Notes: generated by a model from the letters alone, not told the origin. 64,000 bases of DNA from Guptibacillus algicola (GCF_020171805.1 NZ_JAIVAF010000003.1:124001-188000); one strand, 5' to 3'. Counted from the stretch's first letter, positions 35,101 through 43,506 are shown. Made by a program: numbers and translations.

Positions 35101-37514
35101 ACGATGATGATCTTGTTGTCATTCATTATAGTGATCAATATTCATCTTCGAGTCGCTATGACGCTATTACTGTAACTGACAAATCAGATCAGTATTTTGC
35201 GGTTGTTAAGGAGTTTCTAAATGAGAAGCAAGTTGAAGGCTCTGATGAGAACGTAATAAATACGATCAAAGCATTTAATACCTTTAACGGAGAATGGCTG
35301 TTAAGAATTATTGGGAGTAAGGGGCACTACTCAAGAGAAAAATTGAGTATTATTTCTGCGATTAAGTTCTCACTATCATACTTTGACCATCAAGATATCC
35401 TCTGGGTACCTATTTCTTTGGAAGAAATTCTTAGGGTTGCAGGGGCAGCTGGATTGAGCAAATCTGGTGGTGTCTTCACAGCTAAGAATCTAGGTGTGCA
35501 GGGTAGTCATAGTGATGATTTATTGTTAATTGGTTTGAATACTGCAGATCCAAATAATCTTAAGCTTCATTTTTATCCAGTAGAAGTGAAAATCGGAGCA
35601 AATAAGAATGATGTTGTAACGAAAGCGAAGGAACAGGTAAGGAAAACGAAATCACTTCTAAATGAAGCATTAATCGAATCAGAAGGATCTCAGTTTAACA
35701 AAAAATTCTATCGGAATTTCTTTGTACAGCTTTTCTTATCAAATGTTAAGAAACTTGGTGCAAATGACATCTGGAATGAAAAGGGTTATGAATTATCTGA
35801 TGACATTATTGAGAAACTATTAAAAGACCAGTATAGGATCTCTAACGAAATTGATGAGGTCATCGGAGAGGGAGCAATTCTATCCTTCCAGCGTGATGCT
35901 TACTATCGAAGCTCAGCTATTGATGAAGGCATTACGTATGTTGGTCTGACAGAATTTGATGGTTATCAAGGGTTAGTACAGTCGATTAGTCAGATGCATG
36001 ATTGGGTACAAAATAAAGAAAATGATTTTGTACGAGAAAATCTATTATCTTACCAATACAATCCTTCTCAAGTAGAGACTAGTAAGAATGAAGAAAAGGT
36101 ATTAGAAAAGGTTTATGCTGGAATGAACACAGAATCAGTAGAGGCTTATGGCAATCCCAGTGATTCAATACCTTCAGAAAGTAAGCATGAGGATTCTCAG
36201 CCTATAGTATCTTCCTCCGATCAAAAAGAAGCGGTTGAAGATGACAAACGATACACAGAAGTTGAGAATCATTCGATTGAGGAAGAAGTAGTTGTCGCTC
36301 CAGTTGAAAGTGATATTGAAGAAGAGGTTGTAGATGAACCTGATGAAGTAACAGAAGTTAACGTACCTGAAGTTACGTCACCCTCGTTTGATATTGAGAA
36401 ATCAAGAATCTTACTAGGTAAAGCGGAGAATTCTAATAGAGAAATCTACTGGGAATATGGAAATAAAGGGTTAGCCAACCGCCATCTATTGATATCTGGT
36501 AAGTCTGGTCAGGGTAAAACCTACTTTATGCAGTGTTTATTACTGGAAAAATCTAAGTTAGGGCTATCCAGTGTAGTCATTGATTACACTGAAGGGTTTT
36601 TACCAAATCAGCTAGAGCCAGAATTTGTCGATTATTTAGGTGATAAGCTGAAGCAAAAAATCGTTTATAACGAGAAGTTCCCAATTAATCCTTTTAAGAA
36701 AAACGAAAGAGATATTGGTGGAATTAAAATTCCTGAATCAAACACAGATATTGCAGAACGAATTAAAAGTGTGTTTTCATCGGTTTATAGTAGTTTAGGA
36801 ATCCAACAGTTGAATTCTCTTTATGAGGCAACATTAAATGGATTAGAGCAGTTTGGTGAAGACATGAGCTTACTTCATTTGAGAGATATGTTGGAAGAGG
36901 CAGGTACCAATTATGCTAAAACAACATTGTCCCAAATCCGTCCATTAATTGATCGGAATCCATTTACCCATGAGAATTCGATAGACTGGAAAGATGTATT
37001 AAACGATAACGGTGAAGTGTATGTGATTCAATTAACTGGATATCCAAGAGACGTTCAGCTTATGATTACTGAATTTATTCTTTGGGACTTGTGGAACTAT
37101 ACTATCCGATTTGGCAGTAAGAACAATCCACTTCCAGTTATTATGGATGAAGCGCAAAACCTTGATCATACTGAGAAATCTCCTTCTGCTAGAATTCTAA
37201 CAGAGGGCAGGAAGTTTGGTTGGTCTGCATGGTATGCGACGCAGTTCCTGAAATCTCAACTTGATACAGATGAATTAGCTAGACTTCAGAATTCTGGGGA
37301 GAAAGTATATTTTTCACCTCCTGAACAAGAAATCTCGAGTATTGCTACTAGTCTTTCAAACGATCAGCATGAAAAGAAACAGTGGGAGAAGAAATTATCT
37401 GAGCTGAAGAAAGGACAATGTGTTGTACATGGTCCAATACAAACAAATGGCGGAGAATTATCTAAGCCAGTCGTTACAGTAGTTGATATTCTTCCATTAC
37501 AGGATCGAATGTAA
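32166..37514 (+). CDS. dptH: DptH, large HerA/FtsK-like translocase of PT-dependent restriction
   Basis: 1782 residues. The first ~1300 carry no motif I recognise beyond a region near ~1110-1160 (LKLHFYPVEVKIGANKNDVV, with a D-x-VEVK-like nuclease pattern). An acidic linker of about 100 residues (EEEVVVAPVESDIEEEVV) leads to a C-terminal HerA/FtsK-type ATPase: LLISGKSGQGKTYFMQCLL (Walker A ~1447) and PVIMDEAQNLDHTEKSP (Walker B ~1660). DptH is the motor/effector that degrades or blocks DNA lacking phosphorothioates. The start is overlapped by the dptG end; ATG 32166 is chosen, with ATG 32157 as an alternative. Confidence 0.92.
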   Translation: MSNQFYNYIADQILHHFSSSSLSAGDRFYLQLDQDEEIKNLINSLQQKQNVQKFVYKHEFGEPYETFCIEIDNIRVVVAHTHGNIKPDFLVTLRNQVGEQQGVWKNTALLSIVSEQLDSIQGGSSDLLKEGMPLHPVSLYKTLKSDIEHSSLEKVDQIILLDNMESLIEEQSFQQISFFDFQEIFTILGKGYMEDKDYKEFALFKDPDLATFTGKQLEYRLEENRELFEFVRKVHDFGLGKDELEKKFTPEFSSKLFKEGWEDKPYPTIKKEHTKHIQINRKAKVEYKKIIAEKNLKLWDRPQSTSAAGKRKRNIIVFNEQQLEEINLQISFSLSGKITSLSNDFTKLHKLHSNTTDLNVARSNVNVKITPELNKPTFTKFTYAHDDKATLGAEFLILVLPLNSNLLDLFRTNYLVNISEGVLEIQYEGSSVTIGQGISREQEVIENEQSIEIKKDEQLILLPQPDAFNDESKLALKLHFSENMLELPLSLKNELPESTPITGARIWKLKRENQIDFELKANRLVFGNRDFYVHSEYKEYIKWEQYWQDEGFRAAKVEGDILQPIDIDLGDELREAYSRYLNYFNIKDNIPTLSYMSPDLEERARDYVEAYLSEVKSFKTGVEAGKKGRDLFSLGTISSKHELYFTPYHPLMVAFQLQLKDSLSSEEIDNSILSRLKPLGLVPYIYRNHDDLYKPDQQNAALEWLVYKPVSQVSVSDGNHYVAKVVEDKLTQFEEHFSYLFMGSSSAPLLVNLINVNNDNEILRGIIQRLIKQINSKELDQVKPIEVTVYKRDATSAFDVFSRTESIEELETALDLKFTSKDFKHYEPKDLLQLIREKIKYFKRKFGVDEYNYAHISYYKMQAQETYALQPMKDMVSGINLNGLYSSVPSMKGNENYRNGFGVKGYSIDEDNVLTQTAYMLNELSANLKNGGNDSYHKGEAILSRTSTIDEDTLSQIFGSSHWVTFVDPSVDLDFFNEHDDDLVVIHYSDQYSSSSRYDAITVTDKSDQYFAVVKEFLNEKQVEGSDENVINTIKAFNTFNGEWLLRIIGSKGHYSREKLSIISAIKFSLSYFDHQDILWVPISLEEILRVAGAAGLSKSGGVFTAKNLGVQGSHSDDLLLIGLNTADPNNLKLHFYPVEVKIGANKNDVVTKAKEQVRKTKSLLNEALIESEGSQFNKKFYRNFFVQLFLSNVKKLGANDIWNEKGYELSDDIIEKLLKDQYRISNEIDEVIGEGAILSFQRDAYYRSSAIDEGITYVGLTEFDGYQGLVQSISQMHDWVQNKENDFVRENLLSYQYNPSQVETSKNEEKVLEKVYAGMNTESVEAYGNPSDSIPSESKHEDSQPIVSSSDQKEAVEDDKRYTEVENHSIEEEVVVAPVESDIEEEVVDEPDEVTEVNVPEVTSPSFDIEKSRILLGKAENSNREIYWEYGNKGLANRHLLISGKSGQGKTYFMQCLLLEKSKLGLSSVVIDYTEGFLPNQLEPEFVDYLGDKLKQKIVYNEKFPINPFKKNERDIGGIKIPESNTDIAERIKSVFSSVYSSLGIQQLNSLYEATLNGLEQFGEDMSLLHLRDMLEEAGTNYAKTTLSQIRPLIDRNPFTHENSIDWKDVLNDNGEVYVIQLTGYPRDVQLMITEFILWDLWNYTIRFGSKNNPLPVIMDEAQNLDHTEKSPSARILTEGRKFGWSAWYATQFLKSQLDTDELARLQNSGEKVYFSPPEQEISSIATSLSNDQHEKKQWEKKLSELKKGQCVVHGPIQTNGGELSKPVVTVVDILPLQDRM

Positions 37515-37520
37515 ATATAA

Positions 37521-37560
37521 AAGTGTCTCATTAGTTTCTACACTAATGAGACACTTTTTT
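37521..37560. terminator. Strong bidirectional terminator after dptH
   Basis: AAGTGTCTCATTAGT pairs with ACTAATGAGACACTT (15 bp), with T runs on both sides. It separates dptH from the convergent second DndE-like gene. Confidence 0.92.
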
Positions 37561-37931
37561 TAATTTAGTATGGTTATTTGATAATCTTCCATAGAAGTTA
37601 GGTCATCAATTTCGGCTTTAATGATTCTCAATCCAGATTCAATGAAAACTAATAAGTATTCTTGAATTTCGTCGTCATTTAACGGTTTAGAAAGTTCCTG
37701 GATAATTAGATGCTTGTATAAGAGGAATTGCTTCCCTTTTATGACGTTTTCGGGGATGGTCCATTTTGGTTTGTTGTCTTTAAAGTCATTGGAAACATGT
37801 CCATTAGCTTTGGATATTCCTTTTGCAATAGCTAAGTTGATTCCAAGTGGACGGTCAATATCAATTTGATCACAAAGTTGATCAAGAATTTCTTTGCCAG
37901 TCCCAGATAAGCTCAGTTTTTTGTTACCCAA
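37560..37931 (-). CDS. Second, divergent DndE-like protein
   Basis: 123 residues, the same length as the DndE at 23293. It is not a close copy, but the layout matches: an N-terminal helix pair (LSGTGKEILDQLCDQIDIDR, then LGINLAIAKGISKANG aligning with LTPNILARLAISLSLK), a loop, and a C-terminal half (FLLYKHLIIQEL, then YLLVFIESGLRIIKAEID aligning with FNLHLERGVGLLESEY). The GLEFNR motif of canonical DndE is absent, so DNA-nick recognition may differ. The TTG at 37931 follows AAAGGTG. It lies seven bases after the second DndD-like gene. Confidence 0.75.
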   Translation of the reverse strand: MGNKKLSLSGTGKEILDQLCDQIDIDRPLGINLAIAKGISKANGHVSNDFKDNKPKWTIPENVIKGKQFLLYKHLIIQELSKPLNDDEIQEYLLVFIESGLRIIKAEIDDLTSMEDYQITILN

Positions 37932-37937
37932 TTATAT

Positions 37938-39947
37938 TCACACCTTTATTAAGTCAAAGTACCCTTTTCGAATGACCGTGTACTTTTTATCTTCGTCATA
38001 ATCTAGCATATATTGTTTGTGAGAATGTTCTTTCATGAAGTCAACATAGTCTTTTGTGATCTCTGTGTCTGTAGATAAGATAATGACTTGTTCACTTAAT
38101 TCTTTGTAATAATGGTTAATCAAATGGTTTCGATGGAAACTATCCAATCGACCAAGTGGTGTATCAATTACCATCGGAAGAGACAAATCAGATGCTTTTG
38201 TTAATGCCCAGATAAGTGCAGAAGAAATCATTTGCATTTCTCCTGCGGAGCGATCCTGAATACTGATCTCCTGCATTTGATCACTATATAACTTAACAGT
38301 ATAAGAGCGAATATCGAATTCAATCTTTCCAAATTCGTCTTTTTTCCGGAAGAGTTTTGTTAGCATATTGCTGAATTCTTCTTTAATATAATTAGCCTTA
38401 AGTTCTGTCATTTTCTCGATATAACCACTGACTACATTATATAACTTCTTAACTGTCTCAAGCTGGTTGACTACATCCTCATAATCACTACCTTGATCCT
38501 TAAGCTTTGTAAGCTGACTTGTTAATGCAGTTCTTGATTCAGTAGCTACCTTTAATTTTCTTCTGGTAGACTTAAATAGAACTTCTTTTTCACCAAGGGA
38601 CCTGGTTAAATCGTCGATTTGTTTGTTCTCATTTGAGATATCTACTGACTCAGGAGCGTTCCTAAGCTCAGATTCCAAGCTTTCCAACTGATTTGTTAAC
38701 CTATCAATTTCTGTAAGCTTAGAGGAATATTTCTCTGAGCTGTTCGATTGAATGTTAGTAAGGTAGTTAAATGTATTAGTAGAAAGGTCGTGAAGTTCTT
38801 TTGCTTCTTGTTCGACTTCCTTAATGTCATTGTCCTTCATCCAAATGCCTTCACCAATTTCTTTGATTTGGTTTAATTGTTGTTCATTTAGAGGAGGGTC
38901 AATTGGTTCACTCAATAACTTGTTAATAAAGTCATGGTAAGGCGTAAGGGAAGCGCTTGCGATTACTCGCTTGTTTTTTAACGCTTGTTCATTTCTTAAC
39001 TGCTTTTTTAACGTGTTAATTTTCGAGTTAAGGATGGTATTGACGCCTTCATTCAAGAAAAGGTTACGAAACTCAGTTTTCATATTTTGTAACTTAGCAT
39101 CTATCGATGATTGGCGTTTGATTAACTCTTCTCTTGATCTAGAATTGTTTTTCAGTTTATTGTTACGTTGATTCTTCACTGTTTCAATCTGACTCTTTAG
39201 TCCATCCAGTTCTTTACTTCTTGTTTCTTTCTTTTCCCGTAAAGTCTTGATTTCTTCTTCAACTTTCTCAAGTTCGTTATTAATGTTTGAAAGCTTTGAT
39301 TTACTTACTGACCTAGACAAGTCCTGTTCAAGACTGCGTATTATCTTATCTAAATCATCTAATAACTGGTTGTATGCTTGCATACCAGTGATTTTATGGA
39401 TAGCTTCAGTCATTTCGCTGCTGTTTTGTCTTAAAATGATATCTTTGATTTCTTCACCGTCAAAAATGAAGAATGGAGCTGAATGATAAGGAATTATCTT
39501 ATCGATAAATCGGTTATACACTTCAATGTTATCGATTTGTACCTTTTTACCTTGTCTAATACCTGGTCTTTTAACGAGAATTGAACGCTCTTCGTGAGTC
39601 AGTCTCTTGAGATAGTCAAAGCCCCAACGTACTTTTAATTCCCATTCTTCTTTTTGGTCGGTTTCCAACACCAATGTAACAGAGCAAGAACGACCGCCTT
39701 CTTCAAAGAATGTGTTATTAATGACGTTTGAGAACAATCGCTTGTGTTCACTCTCCGATATGCCTCTCTTACCAAACAAGACATACAAAATGGCCTTTAA
39801 AATAGTGGTTTTCCCAGCTCCGTTCAAACCACCTAATAAGATAATGTTTTTGCCTTTTTCACGTTCTTCAGGCGGAATGTAAAGATCTACATCCTGAAGT
39901 CCATAATAAGTTTTATAGTTATCAAAAACGAGCTTCTTTAAAAGCAT
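37938..39947 (-). CDS. Second DndD-family SMC-like ATPase
   Basis: 669 residues with the full DndD layout. Walker A GGLNGAGKTT is at 39-48, APFFIFDGEEIKDIIL near 165-180. Long coiled coils follow, then signature RSAGEMQMISSALIWAL and Walker B/D-loop LPMVIDTPLGRLDSFHR. It ends EQVIILSTDTEITKDYVDFM, parallel to the first DndD. Overall identity to the first DndD looks low outside the motifs, so it is an ancient paralogue and not a recent duplication. It sits in a separate three-gene operon convergent with dptFGH. It may pair with the second DndE-like protein and compete for, or replace, DndC partners. Confidence 0.88.
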   Translation of the reverse strand: MLLKKLVFDNYKTYYGLQDVDLYIPPEEREKGKNIILLGGLNGAGKTTILKAILYVLFGKRGISESEHKRLFSNVINNTFFEEGGRSCSVTLVLETDQKEEWELKVRWGFDYLKRLTHEERSILVKRPGIRQGKKVQIDNIEVYNRFIDKIIPYHSAPFFIFDGEEIKDIILRQNSSEMTEAIHKITGMQAYNQLLDDLDKIIRSLEQDLSRSVSKSKLSNINNELEKVEEEIKTLREKKETRSKELDGLKSQIETVKNQRNNKLKNNSRSREELIKRQSSIDAKLQNMKTEFRNLFLNEGVNTILNSKINTLKKQLRNEQALKNKRVIASASLTPYHDFINKLLSEPIDPPLNEQQLNQIKEIGEGIWMKDNDIKEVEQEAKELHDLSTNTFNYLTNIQSNSSEKYSSKLTEIDRLTNQLESLESELRNAPESVDISNENKQIDDLTRSLGEKEVLFKSTRRKLKVATESRTALTSQLTKLKDQGSDYEDVVNQLETVKKLYNVVSGYIEKMTELKANYIKEEFSNMLTKLFRKKDEFGKIEFDIRSYTVKLYSDQMQEISIQDRSAGEMQMISSALIWALTKASDLSLPMVIDTPLGRLDSFHRNHLINHYYKELSEQVIILSTDTEITKDYVDFMKEHSHKQYMLDYDEDKKYTVIRKGYFDLIKV

Positions 39948-40132
39948 TAGCTATCCCTTCTTAAATGAAAGTCTATTAAATCACTATATTCTTTTCGACG
40001 AGCTCGATCAGAAACATTTTCATAAGACATTTTTTCAGCTTGTCTAATAATTTGATAAACACCTTTTGTGTTTAAATTATTTTCTTTGCATAGTTCATTC
40101 AGTATTTCTAATTCTTTCTCTTTAATTTTCAT
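39947..40132 (-). CDS. 61-aa small protein leading the second DndD/E-like operon
   Basis: KIKEKELEILNELCKENNLN, then GVYQIIRQAEKMSYENVSDR and a basic-acidic tail: an all-helical, highly charged protein. The stop overlaps the second dndD start (TAATG), so the two are coupled. The ATG at 40132 has AAAGG directly before it. I recall small 'DNA modification system-associated' proteins in similar loci, but cannot confirm the family here. It may be an assembly factor of the ATPase or a regulator. Confidence 0.65.
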   Translation of the reverse strand: MKIKEKELEILNELCKENNLNTKGVYQIIRQAEKMSYENVSDRARRKEYSDLIDFHLRRDS

Positions 40133-40258
40133 CCTTTAGACCCCTTAATATAAAAGTATATCTATAAAACATTTTACTATAAAATAGGAGCTAGATCCAA
40201 GGTAGATACAGGATTTGTAAGAAGTACCATTAATAGACCTATCAGATAAAAGGATAAT

Positions 40259-40296
40259 AAAAAGATGTTCTAGCAGATGCAAGAGCATCTTTTTAT
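40259..40296. terminator. Hairpin with T runs, insulating the intergenic region
   Basis: GATGTTCT pairs with AGAGCATC, with T runs on either side. It lies in the 390-bp gap between the divergent genes at 40132 and 40525. Otherwise the gap 40133-40524 shows no gene, only AT-rich promoter-type DNA. Confidence 0.55.
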
Positions 40297-40524
40297 AGGA
40301 TTAGAAGGGGAAGAATTAGCAATCACAATCCATAAAAACAGTATAAATTTTGAAAAAAACTCTAAACATTCATGTGATAATTGCCGATGGGAATATATGT
40401 ATCATTTCTAGGTGGAAAGTAGCGCCCTTTGCTTGAGAATGAATTTTTATTCGTGCGCAAGAAACTTTTTCTAGAAATCTTATGTTAAATACTTATTACT
40501 TTTTATGTGGGGTGTAATCATGTC

Positions 40525-41169
40525 ATGTCAAAAGAAATTAAACTAAAAATCATGGTCAATACCTCATTATTAAGACCTGGGACACTTCTTCACAGAATCA
40601 AGGTTCAGAATATTGAAATCGGGAAGTTGGATGTAGTTGGAACCTTTTACAATCTGACCCTTGAAAAACAAAACAAGAACCAAAAAATACATTTCAACAT
40701 ATTAATTTCAAGTAATTTAATTAAGCAAAGTGAAAACTTTGAAAGAGAGAATCTTACATGTGTTTTCCACAACAGAGGTTTTGACATTTCTATTAAGCGA
40801 ACTATTGATATAGATTCAATTTCGAAGGTTAGTGGTTCTCAGGTTATAAAATATTACCTTTCTATGGATGACGTAAAATTCACAGTAAAAAATTATATGT
40901 CAATGAAGTATTACAAATCTATTATCGTTTATGAGGCACAAGCTAGTGTGAGAAAAGACAAAATGAGTAAAACAAATTCATTAACAAGTCAAATACATAA
41001 AAAAAAGCGAACTAACAAAAAAGGTCTCTCAATTGCTGAATTACGACAAAGAGATTTTTATTATGCTGACGAATATACATATCCCTACTCGCCAAACTCT
41101 GATAGTAAGAGATCTAAGCATGAAACACTTGGAGGTACCGGATCCAATATGTATCGAAGGCGAAAGTGA
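40525..41169 (+). CDS. Hypothetical protein at right end of the defence island, 214 aa
   Basis: Not recognised. The first ~150 residues alternate strand-like segments (KIMVNTSLLRPGTLLHRI, KIHFNILISSNLIKQSENF, GFDISIKRTIDIDS). The C-terminal ~65 residues are strongly basic and Lys/Arg-rich (HKKKRTNKKGLSIAELRQRD, ending NMYRRRK), suggesting nucleic-acid contact. The ATG at 40525 has GGGGTG about 10 bases upstream. It is AT-rich like the island and lies just before the base composition returns to that of the flank. Confidence 0.55.
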   Translation: MSKEIKLKIMVNTSLLRPGTLLHRIKVQNIEIGKLDVVGTFYNLTLEKQNKNQKIHFNILISSNLIKQSENFERENLTCVFHNRGFDISIKRTIDIDSISKVSGSQVIKYYLSMDDVKFTVKNYMSMKYYKSIIVYEAQASVRKDKMSKTNSLTSQIHKKKRTNKKGLSIAELRQRDFYYADEYTYPYSPNSDSKRSKHETLGGTGSNMYRRRK

Positions 41170-41348
41170 AACGTAGATAAGCATCGAAGGCCTTATTAGT
41201 ATATGTTGTGTCATCTCTGCATCGAATATCAAAGAGAAGAGTCAGGGAGAATAGAGAGTCCAAGGGATAGGGTTCTTTCCCACTAAAAGCTGAAAGCGAT
41301 GAGGTAAATATTTAATTCAATCTTTGCTGGTATAACTCACCTGTCCCT

Positions 41349-41636
41349 ATGTTCCTACCGGTCGATGACAAGAAATTGATTGACCGCATTCTTGAAGGAG
41401 CAGAGGAGAGCGGAAAGCGACGCTGGTATAAGGGAGGATCCACGGCGTTTACGCTTACTTCGGCGCTGTATCATCGTAATGGTGAAGATTCTGTCGCGCT
41501 GTCGGTGTTCATCCAAGATGAGAAGCGTTATGAGTTGTTGTGGATTCGAAATGTCTTTCATGATTTTTTGAAGGCGTTGGTGGAAGATCGAGCGTTTAGG
41601 GAGAAAGCAATAGATAAGTTAGGAAATATGAACTAG
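41349..41636 (+). CDS. Hypothetical protein, possibly truncated at its 5' end
   Basis: 95 residues with helix-strand-strand-helix character: KKLIDRILEGAEESGKRRWY, TLTSALYHRNGEDSVALSVF, YELLWIRNVFHDFLKALVED. No ribosome-binding site is visible before ATG 41349. That ATG lies in a repeat-like CCTGTCCCTATGTTCC, so the gene may have lost its start at the island boundary. Composition is that of the flanking chromosome. Function unknown. Confidence 0.4.
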   Translation: MFLPVDDKKLIDRILEGAEESGKRRWYKGGSTAFTLTSALYHRNGEDSVALSVFIQDEKRYELLWIRNVFHDFLKALVEDRAFREKAIDKLGNMN

Positions 41637-41670
41637 ATGGTCTGGCATTATGCCGGACCATCTTTTTTTT
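41636..41670 (+). terminator. Rho-independent terminator
   Basis: GATGGTCTGGCA pairs with TGCCGGACCATC, followed by T8. It immediately follows the 41349 gene. Confidence 0.9.
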
Positions 41671-41837
41671 GCCATGGAAGTAGCTTTCATCTTACAAAAC
41701 ATACTGGTACTTGTAAAACAGGTAATGGAGGTGAAAGGTATAAAGAACTATTTTATCCTTTGAATCCATGAGACCTGCATTTTCGTTGGTGAGGTACATA
41801 GCTTTAATAGAGCTATGGTGGAAGGAGGAAGTGGTCG

Positions 41838-42674
41838 TTGAAAAAAACGCTCGTTGTTTTGCTTATTGTTGTACTAGTTGGAGTGGGAGGGTTTGCGGTT
41901 GATCAGTTTTTAGATGATGAATCAGTACCTGCGGTGTCTGAGGTCGAGGAAAATGAGCGAGTGGAAGAGGAAGCGGAGGAAACCTTAGAACCAGCTGTTG
42001 AAGTAAAGCCAAGTGACTTAACAGGCAAGTGGACCCGAAACATCCTCCATTACACGGGACATCTCAACATAATAGACGTAACGGAAGAGCGTTTTCGATT
42101 CACGCTGAATGTCATCGCAGGTGCGAATGTTGGGGGTATGGAAGGGGAGGCGGTGATTTCAGGGGACAGTGCAACATTCAAGACATCCGAAATCGATTGT
42201 GAGCTTACGTTTCATTTTTCAGAGGACCTCATCACGATCGAACAAAGTGATGAATGCATGAGCTGGGGTGGAGTCGGAACGTTCTTCAACGGAGAGTATG
42301 AGCGAGGGGATATGAAGGTCGAGACAGATCTAATCGAGCAAGGCGTTCTATCTGAAGAAGAAGATCACCTTTTTAGAGAAGTGGTAGGGGACGACTATGA
42401 GCTTTACTTAAGTAATTTCAATGTCTATTCGGAAGTTGAAGATACCGATGGCCTCGAAACAACAGTGAAAAAAGGGTTTGTGAGAGGAATCGCCGCTTCA
42501 AATGGCGGAATCATCATGATCAACGAGGAGTATGTCTATGCTGCTGTGACGGACGATGATGTGATTCGTTATCACTCAAATGATCCGGTGTATAAAGGGA
42601 AGTTGCCGGTAACGATTTCGGAGTGGGTAGATGAGATGGTGATAGATGAGGTTGTGATGGAGAGTGAAAGCTAG
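41838..42674 (+). CDS. Secreted/membrane-anchored hypothetical protein, 278 aa
   Basis: An N-terminal hydrophobic signal-anchor (LVVLLIVVLVGVGGFAV) is followed by a Glu-rich linker (EVEENERVEEEAEE) and two globular parts. The first has a lipocalin/calycin-like strand pattern: LTGKWTRNILHYTGHLNIID, RFRFTLNVIAG, CELTFHFSED. It also has two cysteines that could form a disulfide. The TTG start at 41838 follows GGAGGAAG. Presumably acts outside the cytoplasm; function unknown. Confidence 0.65.
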   Translation: MKKTLVVLLIVVLVGVGGFAVDQFLDDESVPAVSEVEENERVEEEAEETLEPAVEVKPSDLTGKWTRNILHYTGHLNIIDVTEERFRFTLNVIAGANVGGMEGEAVISGDSATFKTSEIDCELTFHFSEDLITIEQSDECMSWGGVGTFFNGEYERGDMKVETDLIEQGVLSEEEDHLFREVVGDDYELYLSNFNVYSEVEDTDGLETTVKKGFVRGIAASNGGIIMINEEYVYAAVTDDDVIRYHSNDPVYKGKLPVTISEWVDEMVIDEVVMESES

Positions 42675-42703
42675 AGAAGTTTTACTTATGACCAATCCAA
42701 AAA

Positions 42704-42739
42704 GAAGAGCCTGGAGGCATGGTGCCATTCCAGGCTCTT
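42704..42739. terminator. Bidirectional terminator
   Basis: AAGAGCCTGGA pairs with TCCAGGCTCTT, with a different inner loop from the otherwise identical stem at 2704-2745. It separates convergent genes. Confidence 0.85.
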
Positions 42740-42776
42740 CGGTATCATCCGACGTTAGTGCTGCAGCTCTACACAA

Positions 42777-43154
42777 CTAACAAGATACGTCTTTGCCAGC
42801 CTTCCATGTTTCAATCGTTTTCTTCACAAAATCCTCAAGGCCACTTTCTTCTAACTTCACAGATTTTTTGATGCGCACACAGCCCTTACCATAGTCCAAC
42901 CCGTTAAGGAGCTGTTTGGCATTCTCGATTTTCTCTACATTACCTACATACAGACTAACGTAAGATTTCTGTGCGTTTAAATGAAAGAGATTGAACGACT
43001 CATCTCCGTAACAAAGCATTTTGTATTGAATGCCTTCTTTAAGTTCAGGTCCGTTTTGTAAAATGAACTGTCTGATCTTCATCAGCTTCTCTTTTCTCCA
43101 ATCATCTGCTAGCGCTTCGAAATATTGTTCTGGTGTGTCCACCTCGTATTGCAT
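42777..43154 (-). CDS. DUF1801 (YdhG-like) protein
   Basis: 125 residues. The family pattern is visible: TPEQYFEALADDWRKEKLMK, KEGIQYKMLCYGDES, then KSYVSLYVGNVE and a C-terminal KKTIETWKAGKD. DUF1801 proteins include Bacillus Fra/YdhG, proposed as an iron chaperone, but most members are uncharacterised. ATG at 43154 after GGGGGATT. Confidence 0.8.
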   Translation of the reverse strand: MQYEVDTPEQYFEALADDWRKEKLMKIRQFILQNGPELKEGIQYKMLCYGDESFNLFHLNAQKSYVSLYVGNVEKIENAKQLLNGLDYGKGCVRIKKSVKLEESGLEDFVKKTIETWKAGKDVSC

Positions 43155-43342
43155 TGGTAATCCCCCTTTTCAGTAGGCTTTTTCCGGTAATTTATGAATA
43201 CTTGTCATACTGTATTTTACCTAAAAGAACCACAGAAGTCTTCTTAGAAGGTAAGAAAGTTTAGAGAAGCTGATGAAGTGATGAAACGAAATCCTTTTTC
43301 AATCGTATAAAAAGTAAATCAACGATCAAAAGGTGGGGTAGC

Positions 43343-43420
43343 GTGGATACTGCTTTCTGGATTGCTGTTTTCTTTGTGCTCTTTCTAGCGATTAGTAGTT
43401 TCCGGAGGAAGAAGAAGTAG
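43343..43420 (+). CDS. Small membrane peptide, 25 aa
   Basis: The GTG at 43343, preceded by AAGGTGGGG, encodes DTAFWIAVFFVLFLAISSF then RRKKK. One hydrophobic helix with a basic C-terminus is typical of real short membrane peptides in Bacillus. There is no database support, so confidence is limited. The terminator at 43481 follows. Confidence 0.4.
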   Translation: MDTAFWIAVFFVLFLAISSFRRKKK

Positions 43421-43480
43421 TTGTTGTATTTTATTTTCATATTTAATGGAACAAACAAATCACTAAAGGACGATCCAGGA

Positions 43481-43506
43481 ACGCTCAGAAAATTGAGCGT
43501 TTTTTA
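43481..43506 (+). terminator. Rho-independent terminator
   Basis: ACGCTCA pairs with TGAGCGT, followed by T6. It lies between the short peptide gene and the metallo-hydrolase gene. Confidence 0.75.

Noticed and set aside
16004-41348. Attachment-site direct repeats bounding the defence island
   Set aside because: No tRNA, integrase or clear direct repeat was found by eye at either edge.
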